Numbered from the stretch's first letter, positions 25,616 through 35,174 are shown. The stretch: DNA of 64,000 nucleotides from Streptomyces sp. Y2F8-2 (GCF_014905555.1 NZ_BNGS01000002.1:682001-746000), one strand, 5' to 3'. Notes: generated by a model not told the origin, from the sequence alone. Numbers and translations are program-made.

Positions 25616-26041
25616 TCACTCGCCGCTGTCGGACGCGCCGACGCCCGCACGCGGTGCCGCGCTCAGGTGCTCACCGATCTTCTTCACCAGCATGTTCATC
25701 TGGTACGCCACCACCCCCACGTCGGCGCCCGGGCCGGTGAGGACGGCGAGGTGGGCGCCGGGCCCGGCCTGGGTGAGGATCAGATAGCTGTGGGCCATCT
25801 CGATGAGTGCCTGGCGCACCGGGCCGCCACGGAAGTCCATGCTGACGCCCTTGCTGAGGCTCATCAGGCCGGACGCGGTCGCCGCGAGCCGTTCGGCGTC
25901 GTCGCGGACGAATCCGGTGGAGTGGCTGACGACCAGTCCGTCCTCGGAGAGCACCACCGCGTGGGCGACCCCGGCGACCCGGTCCACGAGTGAGGTGAGC
26001 AACTGGTCGAGCTGGCTGTGCGTGGCAGGGGAGCGTGTCAT
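25616..26041 (-). CDS. cvnB: conservon roadblock/LC7 protein (CvnB)
   Basis: 141 residues. LDQLLTSLVDRVAGVAHAVVLSEDGLVVSHS and SYLILTQAGPGAHLAVLTGPGADVGVVAYQMNMLVKKIGEHL make the roadblock fold that acts as GAP or scaffold for MglA-type GTPases. ATG 26041 is preferred because AAGGAC lies 6 bases upstream; the alternative GTG 26056 would overlap the cvnA stop as GTGA. Confidence 0.92.
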   Translation of the reverse strand: MTRSPATHSQLDQLLTSLVDRVAGVAHAVVLSEDGLVVSHSTGFVRDDAERLAATASGLMSLSKGVSMDFRGGPVRQALIEMAHSYLILTQAGPGAHLAVLTGPGADVGVVAYQMNMLVKKIGEHLSAAPRAGVGASDSGE

Positions 26042-26052
26042 GTCGGTGTCCT

Positions 26053-28407
26053 TCACGAGCGGTCGGCGAGCGGTGTGGACTTCGGTGCGGCCCCGGGTGC
26101 GTCGGCCACGGCGGGCTCCTCCTGGTCGTACTGCTCCAGGGCGCCCTCGTCACGCGCCCGCAGCGTGCCGCGCTGGAAGCCGGCGAGGGAGGAGGCGGCG
26201 CGTTCGGCGGTGAACTCGTCGAGCACACCGTCCCCCTCGGCGGGCGCGGCCTCCTCGAGCAGCTCGGCGGCCAGGCTGGTCTGCGGCACCCGGCGCGGCA
26301 GCGGGGGAAGCCCTCCGGAGCGCCCGGCCTCATCGCTGTGCACGGCGTCTTCCCTCCGGGTGGGCTCCCGGCGCCGGGCGTCGGCCGCGGGAGCGGTCCC
26401 GGTGGTGCGGGCCGCCGGGCGGGCGTGCCGGGGTTCCCGGGCGGGCTCGGCGTCGGTCGCCTGTGAGGTTCCGGGTGCCTCGCGCACCACGATGTCGTGC
26501 GGGACGAGCACGATCGCCGTGGTCCCGCCGTACGGCGACGGGCGCAGCGTCACGGCGATGCCGTGCCGGGTGGCGAGGCGGGCGATCACGAACATGCCGA
26601 GCCTGAGGTCGTCGGCGAGGGCCACCACGTCGAACTGCGGGGCCACCGCCAACTGGGCGTTGAGCTGGGCGTAGTCGTCCTCGGACATGCCGAGGCCGCG
26701 GTCCTCGATCTCGATGGCGAGGCCCTTGGCGACCAGTGCGGCCCGCACCTCGACGGGGCTCGGGGCGGGCGAGTACACGGTCGCGTTGTCGATGAGCTCG
26801 GCCAGCAGGTGGATCAGGTCGGCCACCGCGGGCGGGGACAGGTACACGTCCTCGTCGGTGTGCACCTCGACCCGCTGGTACTCGGCGACCTCGCCGACGG
26901 CGCTGCGCACGATGTCGATCAGCGCGACCGGTTCGGTCCAGCTGCGCCGGGGCTGCTCGCCGCTGATGATGACGAGGTTCTCCTCGTAGCGGCGCAACTG
27001 GCTCGCCGTGGAGTCCAGTTCGTACAGCCCCTTGAGGACGTCCGGGTCCTGGTGCTGTCTCTCCAGCGCGTCCAGCTTGCTGAGCTGCAGGTTGACCAGG
27101 TTCTGGCTCTGCCGGGCGATGCCGAGGATCACCTTCTGGAAACCGCGCCGGGTCTCGGCGAGTTCGACGGCGGTGTGCACGGCGGTGCGCTGGGCGGTGT
27201 TGAACGCCTGTGCCACCTGGCCGAGTTCGTCGCGTCCGTAGTCGAGCGGTGGCGTGGCGGACTCCACGTCGACCTTCTCGCCCCGCTCGAGGCGGGCCAC
27301 CACGTCGGGCAGCCGCTCCTCGGCCAGGGAGAGCGTGGCGAGCCTGAGCCCGCGCAGCCGCCGGGACAGGGAGCGGGTGATACGCCAGGACATGCCGACG
27401 CACAGCAGGAGGGCGGCGAGCCCTCCCGCGCTCAGCGAGCCGGCCTTGACCAGCAGACCGTGCGCCGTGGCGCCACTGCGGTCGAGGAGCTGCGCCGTCT
27501 GCTGCCGGATCAGCGCCGTGTACTGGTCGGCGAGGGTGTTCATCGCGGTGCTCCACCGCTGCCGGGCGTCCGGCAGTGCGATCCCGCGCGCGCCGGACGC
27601 CGTCCGGGCCGCGAGCACCTGGTCCTCGACGTTCTGCAGGGTCGCCCACTCGGGCGACTGGAGGATGCGCTCGGCCTGTGTCTTCATGCTCCCTTGGAGC
27701 GAGGGCACGATCTGCTCCTGGACCAGCCAGCGGCGGGCGTGGACCAGTTGCATGAACCGGTCCCACGACGCGTCGTCCATGTGGCGCGACGGCCAGGCCA
27801 GGGTGAGCTCCGCGTCCTCCTGGGAGGCCAGCTCCGCGGCGTTCTCCAGCGCGACCAGCGGGCCCGCCTGGGAGGTGAGGTCGCCGTCGTCGACCTGGGA
27901 GAGCTCCTGGAAGGCCTGGATCTGCCGGCCGATGATCGCGGTGTACTGGTCCAGCGCCTGCTGGGCGGTGATGTCCGTGGGACGGTCCACCTGGTCGCGG
28001 TAGTACTCCAGGCTGCCCACCGAGGCGACGACGGAGTACATCGGGTCCTTGATGCGCGAGGGCGCCCGCTTGATGGCGTCGGCCTGCCCGGTGAGCTGCG
28101 CCACCGCCGCGTCCGTCGCCCTGCGTTGCGCGTCCAGGGCGGCCCGGGAGCCGTGCGGGGAGGCCAGCCACGCGGCGGACAGCTGCCGCTCCCGCTGCAG
28201 GGCGAGCGCCGCCTCGGTGCCCATGGCGCCGGTGGACCGGCTCAGTTCCGTCTGCGCGCGCAGCCGCAGCCCCTCCGAGAACATCTGGGTGGTGGTCACA
28301 CCCCAGACGGCGGCGAGCGTGACGCTGGGGACCAGGGCCAGGAGGATCAGGGAGAGGCGTATGGAGCCGAGACGGCGCCGGATAGGTGTCGGTGTCCGTC
28401 GAGACAT
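26053..28407 (-). CDS. cvnA: conservon sensor kinase-like protein with NIT domain (CvnA)
   Basis: 784 residues. TM1 at about 15-36, a large extracytoplasmic nitrate/nitrite-sensing-type helical domain (~60-290), TM2 near 315-345 (LSAGGLAALLLCVGMSW), HAMP-like region, then the GHKL ATPase: ELIDNATVYSPAPSPVEV (N box), IEDRGLGMSEDDY (G1), LGMFVIARLATRHGI (G2). No phosphoacceptor His box is evident, typical of CvnA. Disordered acidic and basic tail. ATG 28407 follows AGGACC. Founding gene of the cvnABCD operon; the cytochrome P450 gene that follows some conservons is absent. Confidence 0.9.
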   Translation of the reverse strand: MSRRTPTPIRRRLGSIRLSLILLALVPSVTLAAVWGVTTTQMFSEGLRLRAQTELSRSTGAMGTEAALALQRERQLSAAWLASPHGSRAALDAQRRATDAAVAQLTGQADAIKRAPSRIKDPMYSVVASVGSLEYYRDQVDRPTDITAQQALDQYTAIIGRQIQAFQELSQVDDGDLTSQAGPLVALENAAELASQEDAELTLAWPSRHMDDASWDRFMQLVHARRWLVQEQIVPSLQGSMKTQAERILQSPEWATLQNVEDQVLAARTASGARGIALPDARQRWSTAMNTLADQYTALIRQQTAQLLDRSGATAHGLLVKAGSLSAGGLAALLLCVGMSWRITRSLSRRLRGLRLATLSLAEERLPDVVARLERGEKVDVESATPPLDYGRDELGQVAQAFNTAQRTAVHTAVELAETRRGFQKVILGIARQSQNLVNLQLSKLDALERQHQDPDVLKGLYELDSTASQLRRYEENLVIISGEQPRRSWTEPVALIDIVRSAVGEVAEYQRVEVHTDEDVYLSPPAVADLIHLLAELIDNATVYSPAPSPVEVRAALVAKGLAIEIEDRGLGMSEDDYAQLNAQLAVAPQFDVVALADDLRLGMFVIARLATRHGIAVTLRPSPYGGTTAIVLVPHDIVVREAPGTSQATDAEPAREPRHARPAARTTGTAPAADARRREPTRREDAVHSDEAGRSGGLPPLPRRVPQTSLAAELLEEAAPAEGDGVLDEFTAERAASSLAGFQRGTLRARDEGALEQYDQEEPAVADAPGAAPKSTPLADRS

Positions 28408-28590
28408 CGTGGTCCTAGAGCGGTCCATGGGTACGGGGAAGGGGGACGGACGCGAGGGGTGAGCGCGTGTCCGGTGCGACACAGGGGTGCGCAGGATGTT
28501 ATCCGTCCGTGTGACCTGGCGCACCGACAGGGACCGTATCGTTTCGGCGTTTCTTGGGACCAGCGCCTGCTTGGGGCACCGGGTGGCCGC

Positions 28591-29601
28591 TCAGCGGGTA
28601 CCTCCCGCCGCGTACTTCGCCACCGAGGTGATGTTCGCCTTGGTGACGAAGGCCGGACCGGTGAGCACCGGCGCGGTGCCGCCGCCGCTGACGTTGCCGT
28701 TGGTCTTGTAGAGCCACAGCGAGTCCACGGCGAGGTAGCCCTGGAGGTAGGGCTGTTGGTCCACGGCGAACTGCACGTTCCCGTTCTGCACGACCTTGAC
28801 CAGGTCGGTGTTGAGGTCGAAGGTGGCGACGCGCGCCTTGCTGCCCGCCTGCTGCACCGACTTGACCGCGGCGAGCGCGAACTGCGCGCCCAGCGTGACC
28901 ACTTCGTCGATGGTCGGGTCCTGCCGCAGCTGGGCGGCGACGGCGCCGGTCACGGCGTTCATGTCGGTGCCGTCCACGTAGAGCAGGTCGGTCCGGCCGC
29001 CGAAGGCCTTCTTCACCCCGGCGCAGCGCGCTTCCAGCGCGACGTTGCCGCGCTCGTGGATGACGCACAGGGCGTGCTGGGCGTGGAGGTCGTCCAGCTT
29101 GTCGCCGACGGCGCGGCCCGCGACGCGCTCGTCCTGGCCGAAGTACTCCAGTACGCCCTCGGAACGCCAGGCGTCGATCCCGGAGTTGAGCCCCACGACC
29201 GGGATGCCCGCCGCCCTGGCGTCGGCGATCGCGCCCTTCATCGCGTCCGGCTTGGCCAGTGTCAGCGCGATGCCGTCGACCCGGTCCTTGACCGCGTCCC
29301 GCACCAACTCCGCCTGTCCCGCCGGGTCCGGGTCTCCCGCATACGTCAACTCGGCGCCGTCCTTGGCCGCGGCCGCCTCGGCGCCCTTGCGCACCAGCTC
29401 CCAGAAGGCGTCGTCCTTGGCTCCGTGGGTGACCAGGGCGACCTTGAGCCGGCCGGGGCCGGACGCCTTCGCGTCGGCGTCGGATCCGGCACCGCCGAAG
29501 CCGGAGCAGCCGGCCAGCAGCAGGCAGGCGGCGAGGGCGGCGGTCAGGGCGGTGCCGAGCGGGGCTCTGCGGGAGCTGTGCGGAGGGGGAGGGGTCTTCA
29601 T
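28591..29601 (-). CDS. sugar-type (type I) ABC transporter substrate-binding lipoprotein, orphan
   Basis: 336 residues. Lipobox LLAGC, then a LacI/RbsB-type periplasmic binding domain: LKVALVTHGAKDDAFWELVRKGAEAAAAKDGAEL, VDGIALTLAKPDAMKGAI, GIPVVGLNSGIDAW, LCVIHERGNVALEARCAGVKKAFGG. Known relatives bind sugars, autoinducer-2 or inositol. No permease or ATPase is nearby; the next genes on the same strand are cvnABCD, 183 bases downstream. It may serve another transporter or feed a signal to CvnA (inference). ATG 29601 with GAGGTG upstream. Confidence 0.87.
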   Translation of the reverse strand: MKTPPPPHSSRRAPLGTALTAALAACLLLAGCSGFGGAGSDADAKASGPGRLKVALVTHGAKDDAFWELVRKGAEAAAAKDGAELTYAGDPDPAGQAELVRDAVKDRVDGIALTLAKPDAMKGAIADARAAGIPVVGLNSGIDAWRSEGVLEYFGQDERVAGRAVGDKLDDLHAQHALCVIHERGNVALEARCAGVKKAFGGRTDLLYVDGTDMNAVTGAVAAQLRQDPTIDEVVTLGAQFALAAVKSVQQAGSKARVATFDLNTDLVKVVQNGNVQFAVDQQPYLQGYLAVDSLWLYKTNGNVSGGGTAPVLTGPAFVTKANITSVAKYAAGGTR

Positions 29602-29717
29602 GGGGGTGCGGCACCTCGCTGTGCAGCCGAGCCAGAGGACGGCGGTCGTACGGGAAGAGCGGAGTGAGCCGGGGACGATCGGCTCGGTGGCTCGCGCTGT
29701 GCCGGAGCCAATCGCGG

Positions 29718-29748
29718 GTGACCGCCTGTGGTCAAGTGAGTGACCGCC
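29718..29748. promoter_or_regulatory. direct repeat GTGACCGCC, 22 bp apart
   Basis: Two copies at 29718-29726 and 29740-29748 lie 117-147 bases upstream of the binding-protein start, in the divergent spacer 29602-30011. Exact two-turn spacing suits a tandem-binding activator. I found no convincing promoter hexamers or genes in the rest of this spacer. Confidence 0.35.
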
Positions 29749-30011
29749 GGTAGTCGGCTGTTGCTGCCGCATTGTGATGATCTCCGCCACGCGGACCTGG
29801 ACACCGGCCCCCGGACTCCCGGCCCGCGCGGCCCGCCCCGGCGGCACCCTGGGCGGCCGGCCTTTCGGGCGAGGGCGACAACATGTAGCTTTTGCGGTGA
29901 TACAGGTGGTTTGCACTGCCGGGGCGTGCCATGGTGCCGTCCCGTTCGATCACGGTCGTGCCAGGAGGCCGGTGTGTACCGTCCGTGTGAGTGGCCGCAA
30001 GGGCGTCCGTC

Positions 30012-31343
30012 ATGACCGGACCGAGGCGGCCACCACGGCAGGCGCACACCTACGACCTGCGTCTGCGGCTGCGCGACGAGCTGGCCCGGATCGACGAGCA
30101 GTTGCGTGCCCTGGTCGCGGCCATGGACCGGCTGCAGGGGCTGCTGGACGCCGTGGTGGCGATCAGCCGGGAGGTGGAGCTGCCCGGGGTGCTGAACCGC
30201 ATCGTGACCACCGCCATGGAGCTGGTGGGTGCCCGCTACGGGGCACTGGGAATCCTCGACGAGTCCGGTGAGTCGCTGAGCGAGTTCATCGCCGTCGGCC
30301 TGTCCGAGCAGGAGTACGCCCACCTGGTGGCCGAGGTCGGCCTGCCCGAGGGCCGGGGCCTCCTCGGGCACCTGATCAGCCACCCCGAACCCCTGCGGGT
30401 CGACGACATCCCGGCGCACCCGTCCTCCGCCGGCTTCCCGCCGGACCACCCGAGCCTGCACACCCTGCTCGGCGTGGCCATCACCGTGCGCGGCGAGATC
30501 TACGGCGACCTCTACCTGTCCGAGCGGCGCGACGGTCGGCCCTTCGACGTCCATGACGAGAACATCGTCGTCGCCCTGGCCGGCGCCGCCGGCATCGCGC
30601 TCGAGAACGTCCGCCTGTTCGAGCAGGTGCGCAACACATCCGAGAAGTTCCAGCGGCTTCTGCTGCCGGCCCTGCCCGATCTGCGGCCGTTCACCGCCGC
30701 CGCCATCTACCGGCCCGCCGCCGAGCCGAGCCGGCTCGGCGGCGACTGGTACGACGCCATCCTGCTGCCCGACGACGCGGTGGCGGTCGTCATCGGCGAC
30801 GTGGTGGGCCACGATCTGGAGGCAGCCGCTGCCATGGCCTCCACCCGCAACATGCTGCGCGCCCTGCTCTTCGACCGGTGCACTCCGCCGAGCGCGATCC
30901 TCGCCCAGCTCGACCGCACCGTGCAGGGCATCACCGACACCCCCGTCACCACCACGACCCTGGCGCGCATCGAACCCGACGGTCCGGGGTGGCGACTGCA
31001 CTGGAGCGCCGCCGGCCACGTCCCACCCCTGGTGATCGCCCCCGGCCGGAAAGCGGAGTACCTGTTCGCCGAGCCCGGACTGCCCCTCGGGGTCGACACC
31101 GGGCAGGCCCGCCCCGACCACATCCACCCACTGCCACCGGGCAGCACCGTGGTCCTCTTCACCGACGGTCTGGTCGAACACCCCCGCCGGCCCATCGACG
31201 AGTGCCTGGACGAGCTCGCCGGTCTCGCCACCGCCCATGCGGGCCTGCCCCTGGAGGACTTCGTCCACGCCCTCGCCGACCACGGCCCCAGCGACGGCCA
31301 CGACGACATGGCCATCCTCGCCGTGCGCACCCCGGCGCCCTGA
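30012..31343 (+). CDS. GAF-SpoIIE (PP2C) serine phosphatase
   Basis: 443 residues. A coiled-coil start (LRLRLRDELARIDEQLRALVAAMDRLQ), GAF domain (~45-205: VTTAMELVGARYGALGILDESG ... GIALENVRLFEQV), then the SpoIIE/RsbU phosphatase domain with the metal-binding motifs GGDWYDA, IGDVVGHDLEAA, SAAGHVPPLV, LFTDGLVE and DDMAILAVR. Such proteins dephosphorylate anti-anti-sigma factors in response to GAF-sensed signals. No cognate antagonist is adjacent. ATG 30012 with AAGGG 8 bases upstream is preferred to GTG 29991. Confidence 0.92.
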   Translation: MTGPRRPPRQAHTYDLRLRLRDELARIDEQLRALVAAMDRLQGLLDAVVAISREVELPGVLNRIVTTAMELVGARYGALGILDESGESLSEFIAVGLSEQEYAHLVAEVGLPEGRGLLGHLISHPEPLRVDDIPAHPSSAGFPPDHPSLHTLLGVAITVRGEIYGDLYLSERRDGRPFDVHDENIVVALAGAAGIALENVRLFEQVRNTSEKFQRLLLPALPDLRPFTAAAIYRPAAEPSRLGGDWYDAILLPDDAVAVVIGDVVGHDLEAAAAMASTRNMLRALLFDRCTPPSAILAQLDRTVQGITDTPVTTTTLARIEPDGPGWRLHWSAAGHVPPLVIAPGRKAEYLFAEPGLPLGVDTGQARPDHIHPLPPGSTVVLFTDGLVEHPRRPIDECLDELAGLATAHAGLPLEDFVHALADHGPSDGHDDMAILAVRTPAP

Positions 31344-31452
31344 GGAACACCCGGAAGCAGGCGCACCCCGCTTCGGTCGGTCACCGCATGGTGGATCGCG
31401 AGCCGCCGACGGACGATGGACTACGGGGGGCGAGCCGATGGGAGGACACCCG

Positions 31453-32532
31453 ATGTCCGTCGCGCGGCACGAAAGACTCCGGCGCGGTGCAGTGACCGCC
31501 CTGGAGATCTGCGTCATCGCCGCGCTGTACTACGCCTCGGGCAGGCTGGGGCTGCTCCAGCAACTGGTGCGCGGCCAGGTCACCCCGCTGTGGCCGCCGA
31601 CCGGGATCGCGGTCGCCGGGCTGCTGCTCCTCGGTCCCCGGGTGTGGCCGGGGATCGCACTGGGCGCGTTTGCGATCAACGTCTCTCTGGGGCCGTCGAT
31701 CCCCGCCGTGCTCGCGATCGTGGCCGGGAACACGCTCGCGCCGCTGTGCTCGTACGCGCTGCTGCGTCGCGCCGGGTTCCGCACCGAGATGGACCGGCTG
31801 CGCGACGCGCTGGCGCTGGTGTTCCTCGGGGCCTTCACCGGCATGCTCCTCAGCGCGACGGTGGGCGGCTGCACCCTGCTGCTCGCCGGTGCGCTGTCCA
31901 CCGGGGCGTTCTGGCCGACGTGGTCGGTCTGGTGGACCGGCGACGCGATGGGGGTGCTGCTGGTCGCGCCGGTCCTGCTGGTGCTGCGCTCCGCGCGCCG
32001 GCCGAGGGACGTGCCGCCGTCCCGGTGGCTGGAGGCATCGCTGCTGCTGGTGACCACCATCGGCGTCGGGTTCCTCGAGGCCGGTCGCGTACCGCTGCTC
32101 TTCCTCGGTCTGCCGGTGCTGATCTGGGCGGCCTTCCGCTTCCAGCGGGCCGGGGCCGCACCCTGCGCACTGGCCGTCTCGACGTTCGCCATCCTCGCCG
32201 CGGCGCGCAGAACGGGCCCCTTCGCGGGTCAGCACCTGCTCATCGGCATGATCACGCTCCAGGCCTTCAACGGCTCGGTGGCGCTGACGGCGCTGCTCCT
32301 CAGTGCGACGATCAGCGAGCAGAGACAGAACCGGATGGAGATCGAACAGGCGTGCCGACAGCTCGCCGAGATGGTGACGAGAATCGCGCCGGAGGAGGCC
32401 GAGAGCGCGACGAGGCTCGACAGCGAGGAGAACGGAGCCGGGGACGACGAGCGCCCCCGGAAACACCGCCGTCCCTCGGCAGCCGAAGCGGAGGGACGGG
32501 ACCGCTGGGGCCACCACCCCCGCCCCCCTTGA
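31453..32532 (+). CDS. MASE1-domain integral membrane protein
   Basis: 359 residues with about eight helices forming a MASE1 sensor domain: YYASGRLGLLQQLVRGQVTPLWPPTGIAVAGLLLLGPRVWPGIALGAFAIN is the diagnostic start (LWPPTG). In other bacteria MASE1 precedes kinase or GGDEF outputs; here only a short coiled coil and a basic/acidic disordered tail follow, so it is a stand-alone sensor. ATG 31453 has GGAGG 7 bases upstream. It is 110 bases downstream of the SpoIIE phosphatase and could pass a membrane signal to it (inference). Confidence 0.88.
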   Translation: MSVARHERLRRGAVTALEICVIAALYYASGRLGLLQQLVRGQVTPLWPPTGIAVAGLLLLGPRVWPGIALGAFAINVSLGPSIPAVLAIVAGNTLAPLCSYALLRRAGFRTEMDRLRDALALVFLGAFTGMLLSATVGGCTLLLAGALSTGAFWPTWSVWWTGDAMGVLLVAPVLLVLRSARRPRDVPPSRWLEASLLLVTTIGVGFLEAGRVPLLFLGLPVLIWAAFRFQRAGAAPCALAVSTFAILAAARRTGPFAGQHLLIGMITLQAFNGSVALTALLLSATISEQRQNRMEIEQACRQLAEMVTRIAPEEAESATRLDSEENGAGDDERPRKHRRPSAAEAEGRDRWGHHPRPP

Positions 32533-32607
32533 CCACCGGCCCGGTCGGTCATCCTTGTACCGACGGCTCAACGGGCGAAGACGACCCCTTGCCGTCGACC
32601 CGTGAGA

Positions 32608-33015
32608 TCAACCCTCGTCAGGGACCAGGCGCAGGGAGATCGAGTTGATGCAGTACCGCTGATCCGTCGGCGTCGGGTACCCCTCGCCCTCGAAGACGTG
32701 CCCGAGATGCGAGCCGCAGCGGGCACACCGCACCTCCGTGCGGACCATCCCGTGGGAGCGGTCCTCCAGGAGCTCCACCGCGTCGGTGTCCTTCGGGTCG
32801 TAGAAGGACGGCCAGCCGCAGTGGGACTCGAACTTCGTGTCCGAGGTGAACAGCTCGGCGCCGCAGGCGCGGCAGGAGTACACACCCTTGGTCTTGGTGT
32901 CCGTGTACTCACCGGTGAAGGCGGGCTCGGTGCCGGCCTGGCGCAGGACCGCGTACTCCGCCGGGGTCAGCTCCGCGCGCCACTGCTCGTCCGGCTTGTC
33001 GACGTCGTACGACAT
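32608..33015 (-). CDS. msrB: peptide-methionine (R)-S-oxide reductase
   Basis: 135 residues, full-length MsrB. Zinc cysteines SCRACGAELF and RCARCGSHLGHVF; substrate motif SHCGWPSF; catalytic Cys in DQRYCINSISL. Repairs oxidised methionine in proteins. ATG 33015 with AAGGGG upstream. It follows murC by 13 bases on the same strand, so the two are co-transcribed. Confidence 0.96.
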   Translation of the reverse strand: MSYDVDKPDEQWRAELTPAEYAVLRQAGTEPAFTGEYTDTKTKGVYSCRACGAELFTSDTKFESHCGWPSFYDPKDTDAVELLEDRSHGMVRTEVRCARCGSHLGHVFEGEGYPTPTDQRYCINSISLRLVPDEG

Positions 33016-33028
33016 GAAGGCCAACCCC

Positions 33029-34423
33029 TTAACTCTGTGCGAGACGGTCCAGGATCCGCGGGCCGAGGTCCGTGACGTCGCCCGCCCCCATGGTGATAAC
33101 GAGATCACCCGGCTTCGCCATTCCCGCGACGACCGCGGGGACCTCCGCCTTGTCGTGGACGGCCTGCACGTCCGCGCCCGCCGCCCGCGCCGCCTCGATG
33201 ATCAGCTCGCTGGTCACGCCCGGGATCGGGTCCTCGCGGGCGGGGTAGATGTCGAGGACCACGGAGGCGTCCGCGAGCCCCAGCGCCCGGCCCATCTCCT
33301 TGCCCAGTTCCTGGGTGCGGGAGAACAGGTGGGGCTGGAAGACCACCAGGATGCGGGACTCGCCGGCCGCCGCCCGCATCGCCTCCAGGTCCGCCGTCAT
33401 CTCGGTGGGGTGGTGGGCGTAGGAGTCGACGACCTGGACGCCGGCCTGCTCGCCCTTCAGCTGCAGGCGGCGCTTCACCCCCGTGTACGCGGCCAGGGCC
33501 GGGGCCAGCTCCGCCGCCGGGATGCCGAGCGCCACGCCCGCGGCCAGGGCCGCGACCGCGTTGTGCGCGTAGTGGCGGCCGGGGACGGAGACCGCGAAGG
33601 TGAGCTCCTGACCGTCGAGGAGGACCGTGACCTGGCTCTTCAGGCCCTGCGGGACGACCGACAGGACCCGTACGTCGGCGTCCTGAGCCCCTCCGTACGT
33701 CACCACCGTCACGTCGCGCGCCGTGACGCGCCGCGTCAGCTCGCGTGCACCTTCGTGGTCCGCCGAGATCACCAGCGTGCCGCCCTCGGCGATGCGGTCC
33801 ACGAACGTCTCGAAGGACTCGTAGATCTCCTCCATCGACGCGTAGTTCGCGTGGTGGTCGAGTTCGACGTTGAGGACGATGGCGACCTCGGGGGCGTACT
33901 TGTGGAAGCTGCGGTCCGATTCGTCCGCCTCCGCCACGAAGATGTCGCCCTCGCCGTGCAGGGCGTTCGAGCCGGGGGCGTCCAGGTCGCCGCCGATCGC
34001 GTACGACGGCTTCAGGCCCAGCTCGGTGAGGGACACCGCGAGCATCGACGTCGTGGTCGTCTTGCCGTGGGTGCCGGCGACCGCGATCGGGCGCAGGCCC
34101 TCCATCAGGGCCGCGAGGGCGTCGGAGCGGTGGACCACCGGGATGCCCAGCTCGGCCGCGCGAGCCAGCTCCGGGTTGTCCTCCCGGATCGCCGAGGAGA
34201 CGACGACACAGCTCGCGTCGTCGGCGAGGTGCCCGGCCGCGTGCCCGATGTGCACCGTCGCGCCCAGCGCGCGCAGGGCCTCGGCGGTCGGCGAGTCCTT
34301 GGCGTCGCTGCCCGCCACCCTGGCCCCGCGCTGCGCGAGGATCTTCGCGATGCCCGACATTCCGGCGCCGCCGATGCCGATGAAGTGCGGTCGGTCCATG
34401 GCGGTGGGGAGGCCGGGTGCCAT
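33029..34423 (-). CDS. murC: UDP-N-acetylmuramate--L-alanine ligase
   Basis: 464 residues, complete MurC. Rossmann-like FIGIGGAGMSGIAKILAQRG, ATP-binding GTHGKTTTTSML, the central AEADESDRSF and NVELDHHANY motifs, and the C-terminal domain VVDSYAHHPTEM with VVFQPHLFSRT. Adds L-Ala to UDP-MurNAc in peptidoglycan precursor synthesis. ATG 34423 with CAGGAG 7 bases upstream. Situated apart from the dcw cluster and followed by msrB, as in other streptomycetes. Confidence 0.97.
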   Translation of the reverse strand: MAPGLPTAMDRPHFIGIGGAGMSGIAKILAQRGARVAGSDAKDSPTAEALRALGATVHIGHAAGHLADDASCVVVSSAIREDNPELARAAELGIPVVHRSDALAALMEGLRPIAVAGTHGKTTTTSMLAVSLTELGLKPSYAIGGDLDAPGSNALHGEGDIFVAEADESDRSFHKYAPEVAIVLNVELDHHANYASMEEIYESFETFVDRIAEGGTLVISADHEGARELTRRVTARDVTVVTYGGAQDADVRVLSVVPQGLKSQVTVLLDGQELTFAVSVPGRHYAHNAVAALAAGVALGIPAAELAPALAAYTGVKRRLQLKGEQAGVQVVDSYAHHPTEMTADLEAMRAAAGESRILVVFQPHLFSRTQELGKEMGRALGLADASVVLDIYPAREDPIPGVTSELIIEAARAAGADVQAVHDKAEVPAVVAGMAKPGDLVITMGAGDVTDLGPRILDRLAQS

Positions 34424-34499
34424 GCGTGTCTCCTGAGTGCTGGTACGGCGGACGTTCAGCGACACACCCTAGTGCGTCACGACCGGGTCCCGGTGACGC

Positions 34500-34973
34500 T
34501 CACGCCTTGCTGTGCGAGAACAGCTTGAGCACCGGCACGCCCACCTTGTGCCGTGCCCTGGACGCCCAGTCGCGGTGGAAGAACTCCTCCACGTAGTGCG
34601 GGTCGGTCAGCACGATCACCTCGTCCGCGCCGACCTCGCCGACCAGGTCCTTGAGCGCGTCCAGCGGGTGGTCCTCGATGAGGCGCCCCTCCGCCGCGCC
34701 GCCCGCCGCACGCAGCGCGGCCAGGGACACCTCCAGGGCCTGCCGCCCCAGCTCGGCGGCGTCCTTGCCCTCCGGTGTCTCCCGTTCGTGCGCCGCCTCG
34801 TCCAGCTCGCCCAGGGCGATGTCGTCGATGGCCCGCAGCAGGCGGTCCGCCTGGTCGCCGCGGGGCTGCAGCAGGACGTGGAAGGAGACCGGCTCGTCAC
34901 CGTGCAAAGTGGTGACGAATTCCACGTCGGCGGACGTGAGGGCCTTCTCGATCATCAGTACGCTCGTGAACAC
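34500..34973 (-). CDS. conserved hypothetical acidic protein
   Basis: 157 residues. VFTSVLMIEKALTSADVEFVTTLHGDEPVSFHVLLQPRGDQADRLLRAIDDIALGELDEA begins an alpha/beta fold ending in DEVIVLTDPHYVEEFFHRDWASRARHKVGVPVLKLFSH, reminiscent of universal-stress or NYN folds. Some annotations call homologues indole-3-glycerol phosphate synthase; no TrpC motif is present and I reject that. GTG 34973 is preferred because AAGGG lies upstream and the first strand starts there. It is conserved upstream of murC in Streptomyces. Confidence 0.75.
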   Translation of the reverse strand: MFTSVLMIEKALTSADVEFVTTLHGDEPVSFHVLLQPRGDQADRLLRAIDDIALGELDEAAHERETPEGKDAAELGRQALEVSLAALRAAGGAAEGRLIEDHPLDALKDLVGEVGADEVIVLTDPHYVEEFFHRDWASRARHKVGVPVLKLFSHSKA

Positions 34974-35174
34974 GACAGGCGCCCTTCTCCTCCATGGACC
35001 GCGGGCCTTTCCCGGTGGGCCGTCACGGCCCTTGCGGAAACCATCCTGCCCCGGCACCGGCACGGGATCCGCGAGAACTAGTGTGCCCACCGAACATTGA
35101 ACGGAACGGGTGATTCCGCGCTGTCCCCGCACATCGGGAGCTTCCGCCATCAAACGCCCCGTGCGCTCCCGCCT

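Noticed and set aside
26497..29667. 1056-codon open frame antisense to cvnA and the binding protein
   Set aside because: Low-complexity Gly/Arg/Val composition with no domain; it mirrors the codon bias of strongly supported minus-strand genes.
34500..34973. Indole-3-glycerol phosphate synthase annotation
   Set aside because: No TrpC barrel motifs and far too short; probably propagated misannotation.
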